Position numbers and translations under genes: made by a program
In this document: positions 24,801 to 33,960 of the stretch, piece by piece
How positions within the stretch are numbered: the first letter of the stretch is position 1
Layout of the letters: every line of letters starts with the position of its first letter
The notes under the pieces: generated by a model
What the model was told of the DNA's origin: nothing
Database searches by the model: none
The model's input: the letters and a program-made list of their open reading frames with translations, nothing else
Assembly: GCA_944384235.1 (NCBI GenBank)
Contig: CALWSP010000001.1
Span: 62,001 to 126,000 of the forward strand
From: an uncultured Clostridia bacterium
Lineage (GTDB): Bacteria > Bacillota > Clostridia > Lachnospirales > CAG-274
Direction of reading: 5' to 3'
DNA length: 64,000 nucleotides

Positions 24801-26489
24801 ATGCTAGAAAGGCTTTATGTCAACAATTTTGCTTTAATTGATGAGCTTGAAGTGGAGTTTAAAGAGGGTTTAAATGTTTTAAGTGGTGAAACTGGTGCAG
24901 GTAAGTCTATTATTATTGGGTCTTTAAATTTTGTTCTTGGTGGAAAAGCTGACAAAGACATTATAAAAACTGGTTGTGATTTTACAGAAGTTTCTGCTTT
25001 AATGTATATTGAAAACGAGTTATTAAAAAAGCAAATTGAAAATTTAGATATTCAAATTGACAACGACAACTATGTTCTTATTAAAAGAAATTTTAACAAA
25101 AACGGAAAGTCTAACTGCAAAATTAACGGCAAAGTTGCAACTGTTTCTATGGTTAGAGAAGTTGCTAGTTTACTAGTTGATATACACGGGCAACACGACC
25201 ATCAATCTTTATTAAACCCTAAAAGTCACATTGTTATGTTAGACAGGTTATGTGGCAACGATTTAGTTGAAAAATTAAACGAGCTTAGATTGTATTATGA
25301 AAAATATAAGGATATTACAAGCAAGTTAAAAGAGATAGATATTAACGACAGAGAAATTAAAGACAGAGTTGAAATATATAAATTTCAAATTGATGAAATA
25401 GAATCAGCTAATTTAAGTGTTGGGGAAGATGAAAGATTAAACGAAAGAAGAAGCATATTATCAAACAGTGTTAGGTTGAAAGGGTATGTAAATGAAAGTT
25501 TAGACAACCTTTACAGAGGGGATAATTCTGCTATTGACTTAATTGGCAGCGTTATAGATTCTGTTGAAAAAATTACCGACATTGACGAAAAGCAAGTTTC
25601 AATTTTAAACACTTTAAACGAGGCGTATTCTCTTATTGAGGACAGTGTGAAAGAAATAAGAGAATATGGAAACAGCATTGATAGCGACCCAGACGAGCTT
25701 GAAAAAATTGAGGACAGGCTACAAACTATATATGAGCTTAAAAACAAGTATGGCGACAGCATTGAAAAAATATTATCTTTTTTAGATAGAATAAAAGACA
25801 AACTTGACTTAATTGAAAACAGCGAAGCTCTTGCTATTGAATTGAACAAAGAAAAGAAAATTCTTGAAAAGAAAATTAGAGCAATTTGTGCTGAAATTAC
25901 TATTATTAGAAAATCTGTTGCTGAAGATATTCAAGGAAAAATTGTTGAAATTTTAAAAGATTTAAGTATGGAAAATGCCAAGTTTAAAATTTCTATTAAA
26001 GAAAAAGAGGGATTTGACGAAACTGGTATTGACAATGTTGAGTTTTTAATTTCAGCAAATTTAGGAGAGGCTTTAAAGCCTTTAAGCAAAATTGCTTCTG
26101 GCGGTGAAATGAGTAGAGTTATGCTTGCTTTAAAAAATATTTTAGCCGATGTTGACAACATTAGCACTTTTGTGTTTGACGAAATTGACACTGGTATTAG
26201 CGGAAGAACTGCTCAAAAAGTTGCTGAAAAAATGATTAGAGTGGGAAAAAACCATCAAATTCTTTGTATAACTCATTTACCTCAAATTGCATCTATGGCT
26301 GACAGCAACTATTTAATTGAAAAAACTAGTTTAAATGGAAAAACTAATACAAATATAGTTGAATTGTTAGACGAAAAGGTGTATAATGAAATAGCTAGGC
26401 TTATTGGTGGAGCTGAAATAACAAACGCTACTTATGAGGCTGCAAAAGAAATGAAGCTTATGGCTAACAAATTAAAGGAGAAAAATTAG
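24801..26489 (+). CDS. recN: DNA repair protein RecN
   Basis: An SMC-like ATPase for double-strand-break repair, of 562 residues. Walker A GETGAGKS near the N-terminus, a coiled-coil middle, then the signature ASGGEMSRVMLALK and Walker B VFDEIDTGISGRTAQKV. The ATG at 24801 follows a GGAGG site. In most spore-formers recN is followed by spoIVB and spo0A; here a lipoprotein follows instead. Confidence 0.97.
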   Translation: MLERLYVNNFALIDELEVEFKEGLNVLSGETGAGKSIIIGSLNFVLGGKADKDIIKTGCDFTEVSALMYIENELLKKQIENLDIQIDNDNYVLIKRNFNKNGKSNCKINGKVATVSMVREVASLLVDIHGQHDHQSLLNPKSHIVMLDRLCGNDLVEKLNELRLYYEKYKDITSKLKEIDINDREIKDRVEIYKFQIDEIESANLSVGEDERLNERRSILSNSVRLKGYVNESLDNLYRGDNSAIDLIGSVIDSVEKITDIDEKQVSILNTLNEAYSLIEDSVKEIREYGNSIDSDPDELEKIEDRLQTIYELKNKYGDSIEKILSFLDRIKDKLDLIENSEALAIELNKEKKILEKKIRAICAEITIIRKSVAEDIQGKIVEILKDLSMENAKFKISIKEKEGFDETGIDNVEFLISANLGEALKPLSKIASGGEMSRVMLALKNILADVDNISTFVFDEIDTGISGRTAQKVAEKMIRVGKNHQILCITHLPQIASMADSNYLIEKTSLNGKTNTNIVELLDEKVYNEIARLIGGAEITNATYEAAKEMKLMANKLKEKN

Positions 26490-26490
26490 T

Positions 26491-27444
26491 ATGAAAAGGA
26501 AAATTGCTTTAATTTTAGTATCTATTATGTGTTTATCAACAGTTAGTGGTTGTAGCCTTTTTAGAAAAAGTGCAATAGATATAAATTCTTTAAAAAGTGA
26601 AGATATATTTACAAACATTTCTGAAGAAAGCAATGTTGAAGCTAGCGAAGTTAGCAACAGTTTTAGTGGGGCTATGGAAAAAATTCAAAGCGAAGAAAAC
26701 ATTGCTATAAAAATTGAGAACAACATCACTATGGGCACAGAGGGGCAAGAAGATTACCAAGCAAGCATTAGTAAATCTGACATTAAGCTTGCTAAAAACG
26801 GTGATGTAAGCCTTGGAGAAGTTGAAATTGAAAATGAATTTAAGGCTTCAAATGGTGAACTAGCTGAAAAAAGCAAGATAAATGGTTTTTTTGACGGAAG
26901 CAGTTTATATTTTGTTACAAACGAAGGTGACAAAGTTAAAGAAGAAATGTCTTATGAAGATTTTATGGGTGTTATAAACACTTATTCATTAACTATGTAT
27001 GAAAACTGTATTAGCAAAGCTGCTCTTGTTGAAAACAAGGGAGAAAAAACATATTATGTTACTTACGACCCTAAGCAGTTTGAAACAACTATGAGCACTA
27101 ATATGGAGGCTTCTGGACAAGTTTTAGCTGATGGAGAGGCAATGCATATTAATTATGCTAACATTGTTGCAAAGTTAGATAGTGAAAACAATTTATTAGC
27201 TTATGGTTTTGTTATTAACGCTAATTATGAAATTGATGGAAACGCAACTCCTTATACTTATGATATTAATGTAAGTTTTGAAGACAGGGGAAATGTTAAA
27301 ATTGAAAACAGCATTAACCCTGACGAGTATATGACTGCTGATGAGTATAACAAGCTTATTATGGAAAGATATCAAGAAAATAGTGGAAGTGCTAACGAAA
27401 CAGAAACAATTGAAGAAAGTAGCGTTGAAAGCTCAACTAATTAA
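26491..27444 (+). CDS. Putative lipoprotein of unknown function
   Basis: A 317-residue protein with a lipoprotein signal peptide. The lipobox VSGC gives lipidation at Cys21 (LSTVSGCSLFRK). The mature part is acidic, rich in Ser, Asn and Glu, and has a mixed alpha/beta pattern. A Ser/Glu-rich tail (NETETIEESSVESSTN) ends it. The overall plan, with repeated strands and a KVKEEMSYEDFMG segment, recalls LolA-like or DUF6612-type lipoproteins, but I cannot assign it. It lies 1 base after recN in the position where spoIVB would be expected. Confidence 0.7.
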   Translation: MKRKIALILVSIMCLSTVSGCSLFRKSAIDINSLKSEDIFTNISEESNVEASEVSNSFSGAMEKIQSEENIAIKIENNITMGTEGQEDYQASISKSDIKLAKNGDVSLGEVEIENEFKASNGELAEKSKINGFFDGSSLYFVTNEGDKVKEEMSYEDFMGVINTYSLTMYENCISKAALVENKGEKTYYVTYDPKQFETTMSTNMEASGQVLADGEAMHINYANIVAKLDSENNLLAYGFVINANYEIDGNATPYTYDINVSFEDRGNVKIENSINPDEYMTADEYNKLIMERYQENSGSANETETIEESSVESSTN

Positions 27445-27472
27445 CAAAAATAAAAAAAATAGAAAAAAATAG

Positions 27473-27501
27473 TTGACAAAGAAAAAAAAGTGTGATAATA
27501 T
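27473..27501 (+). promoter_or_regulatory. Promoter of tRNA-Lys
   Basis: TTGACA (27473-27478) and TAATAT (27496-27501) with a 17-base spacer. Transcription should start near 27508. Confidence 0.7.
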
Positions 27502-27502
27502 A

Positions 27503-27542
27503 ATTCTTGTGTTCGACATAAAATTAGTTCAAACACAAGAAT
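27503..27542 (+). repeat. 11-bp perfect inverted repeat before tRNA-Lys
   Basis: ATTCTTGTGTT (27503-27513) and AACACAAGAAT (27532-27542) are exact reverse complements around an 18-base centre. The repeat spans the predicted start and ends two bases before the tRNA. It may be a leader hairpin in the tRNA precursor or an operator. Confidence 0.6.
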
Positions 27543-27544
27543 AT

Positions 27545-27617
27545 GCGCGATTAGCTCAGTTGGTAGAGCAGCTGACTCTTAATCAGAAGGTCCGGGGTTC
27601 GAGCCCCCGATCGCGCA
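27545..27617 (+). tRNA. trnK: tRNA-Lys (anticodon CTT)
   Basis: A 73-base cloverleaf. Acceptor stem GCGCGAT/ATCGCGC, D-arm TAGCTCAGTTGGTAGAGC, anticodon loop CTCTTAA and T-arm CGGGGTTCGAGCCCCCG are all present. Anticodon CTT reads AAG (Lys). The CCA end is not encoded. Confidence 0.95.
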
Positions 27618-27697
27618 TTTTAAAAGGTATTCTTTTGAATATCTTTTTTTATTTTATAAATTAAATTTTATTTATTATGAAAATATATAAAAAATGC

Positions 27698-27726
27698 TTG
27701 AAATGTATTTATTTATGTGTTATAAT
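27698..27726 (+). promoter_or_regulatory. Promoter of rpsB-tsf
   Basis: TTGAAA (27698-27703), 17 bases, TATAAT (27721-27726). The start near 27733 gives a leader of about 100 bases. CACA-GCC (from 27741) can pair with GGC-TTGTG (to 27802), and AAGAA/TTCTT lie inside, so the leader may be an S2 autoregulatory element. Confidence 0.7.
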
Positions 27727-27835
27727 ATTTTCGTTGAAAAACACACACAGCCGATTTGGTAAGAAGGGTGCACTTATTTGTGTTTCTTGTCATAGGCTTG
27801 TGGAGGAAAAAACCAATTTTAAGGAGGACGAAATA

Positions 27836-28555
27836 ATGGGCGTTATTTCAATGAAGCAATTATTAGAAGCTGGTGTACATTTTGGTCACCAAACTAGAAG
27901 ATGGAACCCTAAGATGGCTGAGTACATCTTTGCAGAGAGAAATGGTATTTATATCATTGACCTTCAAAAGACAGTTAAGAAGGTTGAAGATGCTTACCAG
28001 GCAGTAGCTGAAATCGTTAAAGATGGTGGCGAAGTTCTTTTTGTAGGTACTAAGAAGCAGGCTCAGGATTCTATTAAAGAAGAAGCACAGAGATGTGGTA
28101 TGTATTATGTAAACGAGAGATGGTTAGGTGGTATGCTTACTAACTTCTCTACTGTTAAGACTAGAATTGCTAGATTAAAAGAGCTTGAGGCTATGGTTGA
28201 AGATGGTACTATGGATTTACTTCCAAAGAAGGAAGTTGCTAAGCTTATGCACGAAAAGGAAAAGCTTGACAAGAACATTGGTGGTATCAAGGAAATGACT
28301 AGAATTCCTGATTGTATCTTTATTGTTGACCCTAGAAAGGAAAAGATTGCTGTTCAGGAAGCTCACAACTTAAACATTCCTATTGTTGCAATTGTTGACA
28401 CTAACTGTGACCCAGAGGAAGTTGACTATGTTATCCCTGGTAACGACGATGCTATCAGAGCTGTTAAGTTAATTGCTGGCAGAATTGCTGATGCTGTTAT
28501 TGAATCTAAGCAGGGCGAGCAGGAAGCTGTTGAAGCAGCTACTGATGCTGAGTAA
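27836..28555 (+). CDS. rpsB: 30S ribosomal protein S2
   Basis: A 239-residue protein of the 30S back. It begins [25 protein letters not shown] and keeps the [11 protein letters not shown] motif and the [12 protein letters not shown] region. The acidic tail [12 protein letters not shown] is normal. The frame is open farther upstream, but the ATG at 27836 after AAGGAGG is the family start. It is codon-richer in AAG, CTT and ATC than neighbours, as highly expressed genes often are. Pairs with tsf. Confidence 0.98.
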   Translation: MGVISMKQLLEAGVHFGHQTRRWNPKMAEYIFAERNGIYIIDLQKTVKKVEDAYQAVAEIVKDGGEVLFVGTKKQAQDSIKEEAQRCGMYYVNERWLGGMLTNFSTVKTRIARLKELEAMVEDGTMDLLPKKEVAKLMHEKEKLDKNIGGIKEMTRIPDCIFIVDPRKEKIAVQEAHNLNIPIVAIVDTNCDPEEVDYVIPGNDDAIRAVKLIAGRIADAVIESKQGEQEAVEAATDAE

Positions 28556-28583
28556 TTTTAAATTTATATATTAAGTATTTTAC

Positions 28584-28615
28584 AGGCTTTAGCCACAAGG
28601 CTGAAGCCTTTTTTT
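28584..28615 (+). terminator. Terminator or attenuator between rpsB and tsf
   Basis: Stem AGGCTT-AGCC/GGCT-AAGCCT (one internal T-G) with loop ACAA and a run of T. Positioned between rpsB and tsf, it probably sets their ratio by partial termination. Confidence 0.75.
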
Positions 28616-28651
28616 AACTAAACTTTATTTTAACAACAGGAGGAAATTAAA

Positions 28652-29584
28652 ATGGCTGTTACTGCTGCTATGATTAAGGAATTAAGAGAATTAACAGGTG
28701 TTGGTATGAGTGCTTGTAAGAGTGCACTTGTAGAAACAAATGGTAATATTGAAGAAGCTATTGAATATTTAAGAAAGCAAGGTCTTGCTAACGCTGCAAA
28801 GAAGGCTGGTAGAATTGCTGCTGAAGGTTTAAGCTACGCTTATATCTCTGAGGATAACAAGGTTGGTGTTGTTGTTGAAGTTAACTCTGAAACTGACTTT
28901 GTTGCTAAAAACGATGTTTTCAAGACTTTTGTTGACAATGTTGCTAAGCAGGTTGCTAGTTCTGAGGCTAAAGATGTTGACGCTTTATTAGAAGAAAAGT
29001 GGCTTGAGGACGAAAGCAAGACTGTTAAGGAAGTTTTAACTGAAAAGATTTCTGTTATTGGTGAGAACCTTAACATTAGAAGATTTGAGAAAGTTACTAA
29101 CAACGGTGGTTCTTATTTCGTATCTTACATTCACGCTGGTGGTAAGATTGCTGTTTTAGTTGAGCTTGCTACTGAGTCTAAGGACGAAGCTCTTGTTGTA
29201 GCTGGAAAGAATGTAGCTATGCAGATTGCATCTATGAACCCTAAGTTTGTTTGTGTTGACGAAGTTCCAGCTGAGTACATTGAACACGAGAAATCTGTTC
29301 TTTTAGAGCAGGCTAAGAACGACCCTAAGAACGCTAACAAGCCAGAAAACATTATTGAAAAGATGCTTGAGGGTAGACTTAAGAAGGAAATGAAGGAAGT
29401 TTGCTTATTAGAGCAGGAATATGTTTTAGGCGACAAGATTTCTGTTGCTCAGTATATGGGTGAAGTTTCTAAGGAAATTGGTGCTGACGTTACTGTTAAG
29501 AGCTTTATCAGATTTGAAACTGGTGAAGGTATCGAGAAAAAGAGCGAGAACTTTGCTGAAGAAGTTGCTAAGGCAATGCAGTAA
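28652..29584 (+). CDS. tsf: Elongation factor Ts
   Basis: Nucleotide exchange factor for EF-Tu. The 310 residues start with the UBA-like domain VTAAMIKELRELTGVGMSAC and KKAGRIAAEGL, then the dimerisation core with VEVNSETDFVAKND, the TDFV motif that contacts EF-Tu. Family-typical length and a strong CAGGAGG site. Follows rpsB as usual. Confidence 0.98.
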   Translation: MAVTAAMIKELRELTGVGMSACKSALVETNGNIEEAIEYLRKQGLANAAKKAGRIAAEGLSYAYISEDNKVGVVVEVNSETDFVAKNDVFKTFVDNVAKQVASSEAKDVDALLEEKWLEDESKTVKEVLTEKISVIGENLNIRRFEKVTNNGGSYFVSYIHAGGKIAVLVELATESKDEALVVAGKNVAMQIASMNPKFVCVDEVPAEYIEHEKSVLLEQAKNDPKNANKPENIIEKMLEGRLKKEMKEVCLLEQEYVLGDKISVAQYMGEVSKEIGADVTVKSFIRFETGEGIEKKSENFAEEVAKAMQ

Positions 29585-29599
29585 TAAAAAGTTTTATTG

Positions 29600-29633
29600 A
29601 AGGTGGTATAGATTATTCTATGCCACTTTTTTT
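29600..29633 (+). terminator. Terminator after tsf
   Basis: Stem AGGTGGTATAGA/TCTATGCCACTT (one G-U pair) with loop TTAT and a following T-run. Confidence 0.85.
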
Positions 29634-29752
29634 ATTGGAAAAAAGGACATATAAAGTTTAGTTATTGAATATATAATATTAAAAGGAAGTATAATTATAA
29701 GAAAAAATTATTTAATTATAAAAAATTATAATTTAAATTTATAAATTTATTA

Positions 29753-29781
29753 TTGACTTTGAAAAATAATGGGTATAAAAT
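29753..29781 (+). promoter_or_regulatory. Promoter of the antiporter gene
   Basis: TTGACT (29753-29758) and TAAAAT (29776-29781) with a 17-base spacer. The preceding 110 bases are very AT-rich and show no other feature. Confidence 0.5.
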
Positions 29782-29823
29782 TATTTATTAGATAAATTAA
29801 TTTTATTGTTTGGAGGGATTTAA

Positions 29824-31032
29824 ATGTCTTACATTACTGAATTATTAAAAGGGGAGTATGGCTATCTTGCTACATTAGCAATAGTGTTATTATCTACCAA
29901 ATTTTTAGGACTAGCTTCAAGGAAAGTACATATGCCAGCTGTTGTAGGTGCTTTATTTGCAGGCATAATTTTAGGACCGTCTTGTTTAGGCGTTGTTGAA
30001 GAAACTGATTTTATGAGAAAAACAGCTGAAATTGGAGTTATTATACTTATGTTTTTATCTGGTTTAGAAACAGATATTGAGGAGTTAAAGGCAAATGGTC
30101 TTGCCTCTTTTATTATAGCTTTAATTGGTGTTATTTTGCCACTTATATCTGGAGCGTTAGTGTATTATTTTATAAATCCAGAGGGACAAGCTAGCGTGGA
30201 TATATTAAAGGCTATATTTATTGGTGTTACATTAACCGCTACTTCAGTTAGCATTACAGTAGAAACATTAAGAGAGCTAGGAAAGTTATCTGGAAAAATG
30301 GGGACAACCATTTTAGGGGCTGCTGTTATTGACGACATTATAGGCATAGTAGTTTTGACAGCAATTACTAGTTTAAGAGGTGGAGGAGATGTTTCTTTAC
30401 CTATTGTTTTAATGAAAATAGTGTTATTTTTTATTTTTATAATTATTGTTACTATGATTGTATTTAGTGCAAAAAAAATTATACATCACATAAAGTTAAG
30501 GAGAAGAATTTCTATTTATGTTTTAGCTTTCTGTTTTATATTAAGTTTTTGTGCAGAAGAATTTTTTGGCGTTGCTGACATTACTGGAGCTTATTTTGCT
30601 GGCGTTATTTTATGTAATTTTGGATCAAAAGAGTATATTGACCACAAATTTGATGTTCTAGCTTATTTATTTTTCTCACCAATATTTTTTGCAAGCATTG
30701 GAGTTAAAACAAATTTAATGGACCTTGTTAAAAGCCCTGATATAATTTTATTTGCAATTGTATTGTTAGTTGTTGCTATATTATCAAAGGTTATTGGTTG
30801 CGGATTAGGTGCTAAGTTATGTAAGTTTAAAAACAAAGACGCACTTTCTATTGGTATTGGAATGGTGTCAAGAGGTGAGGTTGCTTTAATTGTTGCACAA
30901 AAGGGTGAAAATTATGGGTTATTAAAGGGAAATATGTTTCCTGCAATAGTTTTTATGGTTATTGTTACAACTCTTATTACACCTATATTTTTAAAATTAA
31001 TTTTAAGTGAAGATAAAAAAGCATTAAGTTAA
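29824..31032 (+). CDS. CPA2-family cation:proton antiporter
   Basis: A 402-residue membrane protein with about 12-13 hydrophobic segments in the KefB/NapA-like CPA2 family. It exchanges Na+ or K+ for protons. The paired aspartates of the ion site are visible in GAAVIDDIIGIVVL. The N-terminal PAVVGALFAGIILGPS and FLSGLETDIEELK motifs are conserved. No C-terminal TrkA-N regulatory domain is attached. Ion preference cannot be told from sequence. Confidence 0.9.
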   Translation: MSYITELLKGEYGYLATLAIVLLSTKFLGLASRKVHMPAVVGALFAGIILGPSCLGVVEETDFMRKTAEIGVIILMFLSGLETDIEELKANGLASFIIALIGVILPLISGALVYYFINPEGQASVDILKAIFIGVTLTATSVSITVETLRELGKLSGKMGTTILGAAVIDDIIGIVVLTAITSLRGGGDVSLPIVLMKIVLFFIFIIIVTMIVFSAKKIIHHIKLRRRISIYVLAFCFILSFCAEEFFGVADITGAYFAGVILCNFGSKEYIDHKFDVLAYLFFSPIFFASIGVKTNLMDLVKSPDIILFAIVLLVVAILSKVIGCGLGAKLCKFKNKDALSIGIGMVSRGEVALIVAQKGENYGLLKGNMFPAIVFMVIVTTLITPIFLKLILSEDKKALS

Positions 31033-31047
31033 ACTTAATGCTTTTTT
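31016..31047. terminator. Bidirectional terminator between the antiporter and nnr
   Basis: A 15-bp stem around AAAAGCATTAAGTT/AACTTAATGCTTTT with T-runs on both strands. Confidence 0.9.
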
Positions 31048-32485
31048 ATAGACTATTAATTGCAAGGGGAATATTATTTGCTATATCTTGAGCAAGAACA
31101 CCGTAAAAGCCTAAATTATTACTTGCTATTTCACAAGCTTTTCCGTTTATATAAGCTCCTAAAACTGCAGCTTCAAAAGGTTTTTTGCCTTGAGCTATTA
31201 AAGAGGAAATTGTTCCTGTTAAAAGGTCGCCACTTCCGCCTTTACTCATTGCATTATTTCCTGTTAAGTTTATATATGTTTCGCCAGATGGAGATGAAAT
31301 TACAGTGTGTGAATCTTTTAAGACAACGACAGTGTTGTATTTTTTAGCATAGTTTTTAGCTACTTCTAAAAGATTTGATTTTATGTAGGAAGTAGAATAG
31401 TTTGTTAGCCTTGACATTTCTTTTAAATGTGGTGTTATTACAGCTGTTTTATATTTTAGGTTTTCATTTTTAGAGATTATATTTAGTGCATCAGCATCGG
31501 CTATAACAAATTTATTATTGTTATTATTTAAAACAAAATCTACTAAGTTAATTGTTTCATTAGTTATTCCAAGACCTGAGCCTATGGCTATTACTTGGCA
31601 ATTATCTAGATTTAAATTTTCTCTTGGGGTTAAAACCGCCTCTGGTAGAAGTTTTTGGATTGTAGGGATTGAAGATGAGTTTATGCAAATATTAACCAAG
31701 CCACAGCCACTTCTATAAGCTGAGAGGCCATTTAAAAAAGCTGCACCTGTCATATTTTCTGAACCAGAGATAAAAAGAACTTTGCCATATGTTCCTTTAT
31801 GGGAGTTATTATATCTTTTTGGTAGAAACTTTTTAGGATTAGTTAAAATGTTGTTAGAAAAAGTGTTTATATATGGAATGCCTATATTTTTTACTATTAG
31901 TTTACCAATGTTTTCATAAGCAGGGTAGAAAAGCAAGCCGATTTTAGGCAAATGGAAAGTTATTGTCATATGGGCATTAACGCAAAGGTCATAATTTTCA
32001 CCAGTATCTGAATTAACACCACTAGGGCAATCTATTGAGATTATATAATTGCCATTATTTATTAAATCTATAACAGGTTTAAATTCTGGTTTTATTTGAT
32101 TTTTTAGGCCAGTTCCAATTAGCCCATCTAAAACTATATCGTAGTTTTCTATTTTTAATTTAGAGTAGTCATAAAATATGTTTATATTATAATTTTTTAA
32201 AATGTTTAAATTTTTAAGGCAATCATTTGTTGCTTTATTTTCATCACCTACAAACAAAACTGTTGTTTTAACGTGATTTGCTATTAATTGTCTTGCAATT
32301 GCTAGAGCATCGCCACCATTATTTCCTTTACCAGCTACAACTAAAACATTTTTTGGTTTTAATTTTAAAACTTCTTCAGTTACACCTCTTGCTGCATTTT
32401 CCATTAGCAAAATGGAGGGAACGCCCATATTATTTATTGCGTTATTTTCAACATATTTCATTTCCTCTGTTGTTATTACATACAT
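31046..32485 (-). CDS. nnr: Bifunctional NAD(P)HX epimerase/dehydratase
   Basis: Repairs hydrated NAD(P)H. The 479-residue protein fuses an N-terminal YjeF_N epimerase (about 1-205, ILLMENAARG and VVAGKGNNGGDALAIARQL) to a C-terminal ribokinase-like dehydratase (about 210-479, FISGSENMTGAAFLNG and NAMSKGGSGDLLTG). Co-transcription with acpS just upstream on the minus strand is the usual clostridial arrangement. Confidence 0.95.
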   Translation of the reverse strand: MYVITTEEMKYVENNAINNMGVPSILLMENAARGVTEEVLKLKPKNVLVVAGKGNNGGDALAIARQLIANHVKTTVLFVGDENKATNDCLKNLNILKNYNINIFYDYSKLKIENYDIVLDGLIGTGLKNQIKPEFKPVIDLINNGNYIISIDCPSGVNSDTGENYDLCVNAHMTITFHLPKIGLLFYPAYENIGKLIVKNIGIPYINTFSNNILTNPKKFLPKRYNNSHKGTYGKVLFISGSENMTGAAFLNGLSAYRSGCGLVNICINSSSIPTIQKLLPEAVLTPRENLNLDNCQVIAIGSGLGITNETINLVDFVLNNNNNKFVIADADALNIISKNENLKYKTAVITPHLKEMSRLTNYSTSYIKSNLLEVAKNYAKKYNTVVVLKDSHTVISSPSGETYINLTGNNAMSKGGSGDLLTGTISSLIAQGKKPFEAAVLGAYINGKACEIASNNLGFYGVLAQDIANNIPLAINSL

Positions 32486-32497
32486 AAAAATTACCTC

Positions 32498-32854
32498 CTA
32501 ATATATTATTGCAAAGGCAACAGCATTTTCTTTACTATGGGATATTGTTACTTCAATTTTTCCGTTAAGTTCATTTAAAATTTTCTTTGCATTTCCATAC
32601 AAATTTACATAAGGTTTTCCATTAACATTTCTTAAAATTTCAATTTCAACAGGTGAACATTTTGAAAAGCCTGTTCCAAGAGCTTTTGCAACAGCCTCTT
32701 TTGCAGCAAAATTTCCTGCTAGTGTTTGTGGGTTTATTTTATGGTATAGTTTTTGTTCTTCTTTTGTGTAAATTCTATCTAAAAAGCCTTTTTTTTCTAT
32801 TGCTTTTTTTATTCTTTCAATTTCTATAATGTCTGTTCCAACGCCTTTTATCAT
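32498..32854 (-). CDS. acpS: Holo-[acyl-carrier-protein] synthase
   Basis: Transfers 4'-phosphopantetheine from CoA to acyl carrier protein. The 118 residues show GVGTDIIEIERI, LAGNFAAKEAVAKALGTGF and ISHSKENAVAFAI, covering the magnesium and CoA sites. An AAGGAG site precedes the ATG. Heads the acpS-nnr operon. Confidence 0.97.
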   Translation of the reverse strand: MIKGVGTDIIEIERIKKAIEKKGFLDRIYTKEEQKLYHKINPQTLAGNFAAKEAVAKALGTGFSKCSPVEIEILRNVNGKPYVNLYGNAKKILNELNGKIEVTISHSKENAVAFAIIY

Positions 32855-32987
32855 TTTTTACTCCTTTAAAATTAAATTATAATATAAGTATATATTAAGA
32901 CAGCTATAAACTCAACAAAATTATGTTTAAAATTAAATTTGCAATATTATAAAATTTTTGATAATATATTTTTAAGAGGGTGTGTGT

Positions 32988-33941
32988 ATGATTGAAAAAA
33001 TTTTGAAAATTTTAGCTAAAAACGAGGATTATATTTCTGGAGAAGAAATAGGAAAAATTTTGAATATTTCTAGAGCATCTGTCTGGAAATATATGAAAAA
33101 ATTAAAAGAAATTGGATATGAAATAGAGTCAATTAGCAACAGAGGCTACAAATTAAAAAACAACATTGACTTTATAGACAAAGAAAGTTTAAAGATTGAA
33201 AATTTATTTTTTGAAGAAGAAATGGCTTCTACTAACGATTATGCTAAAAAAATTGCTTTGGAAAACTGCCCTAATTGGTCAGTTGTTTTATGTAACAACC
33301 AAACAAATGGCAGGGGCAGGCTTGGAAGAAGTTGGGAAGCTGAAAAAAACTCTGGCATATACATTAGTTTTGTTTTAAGGCCAGAAATTTTGCCACAATA
33401 TGTGTATCAAATAACTTTAGTTGTGGGGGTTGCTATTAGGCGAGTTTTAGAAAGTTTAACCGGGCTTGAACCGTTGATTAAATGGCCAAATGACATATTA
33501 ATTAACGGGAAAAAGGTTGCTGGAATTTTGACTGAAATGAACTCTGAGATGGAAAAAATTAATTTTGTTATTGTTGGAGTTGGTATAAATGTTAACAACA
33601 GCAAGTTTTCTGAAGATATAGCTCAAAAAGCAACTTCAATTATGTTAGAAACAAATAAAATTTATAGCAGAAATGAAATTATAAGAAAACTTGTTATTGA
33701 ACTTGAAAAATGTTATAATCAATTTTGCTTATACGGGTTTAAACCTTTTAAAGAAGAATACAACAAATATTGTGCTAATGTTGGAAAAAATGTTACAACT
33801 CAAAATGGGAGCGAAAAAACAACAGGCATTTCTAAAGGTGTGAACGAAAAGGGCGAACTTATTATTGAAAGCGAAAATGGACAAGTTAATGTTTTAGCTG
33901 GAGAAGTTTCTATTAGATTAAGTGACGGTAGATACATTTAG
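32988..33941 (+). CDS. birA: Bifunctional biotin ligase/biotin operon repressor BirA
   Basis: Attaches biotin to carboxylases and represses biotin genes. The 317 residues hold an N-terminal winged helix (SGEEIGKILNISRASVWKYM) and the ligase domain with GRGRLGRSW and KWPNDILINGKKVAGILTE. The repressor domain matches the BirA operator before bioY at 16.46 kb. ATG 32988 after AGAGGG is chosen; GTG 32982 is in frame. First gene of a birA-DUF-dusB unit. Confidence 0.96.
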   Translation: MIEKILKILAKNEDYISGEEIGKILNISRASVWKYMKKLKEIGYEIESISNRGYKLKNNIDFIDKESLKIENLFFEEEMASTNDYAKKIALENCPNWSVVLCNNQTNGRGRLGRSWEAEKNSGIYISFVLRPEILPQYVYQITLVVGVAIRRVLESLTGLEPLIKWPNDILINGKKVAGILTEMNSEMEKINFVIVGVGINVNNSKFSEDIAQKATSIMLETNKIYSRNEIIRKLVIELEKCYNQFCLYGFKPFKEEYNKYCANVGKNVTTQNGSEKTTGISKGVNEKGELIIESENGQVNVLAGEVSIRLSDGRYI

Positions 33942-33960
33942 ATAGATTTAGGAGGAAGTT

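Noticed and set aside
27473-27664. A 63-codon open frame covering the tRNA-Lys gene
   Set aside because: It runs through the promoter and cloverleaf of tRNA-Lys; the protein has no family pattern.
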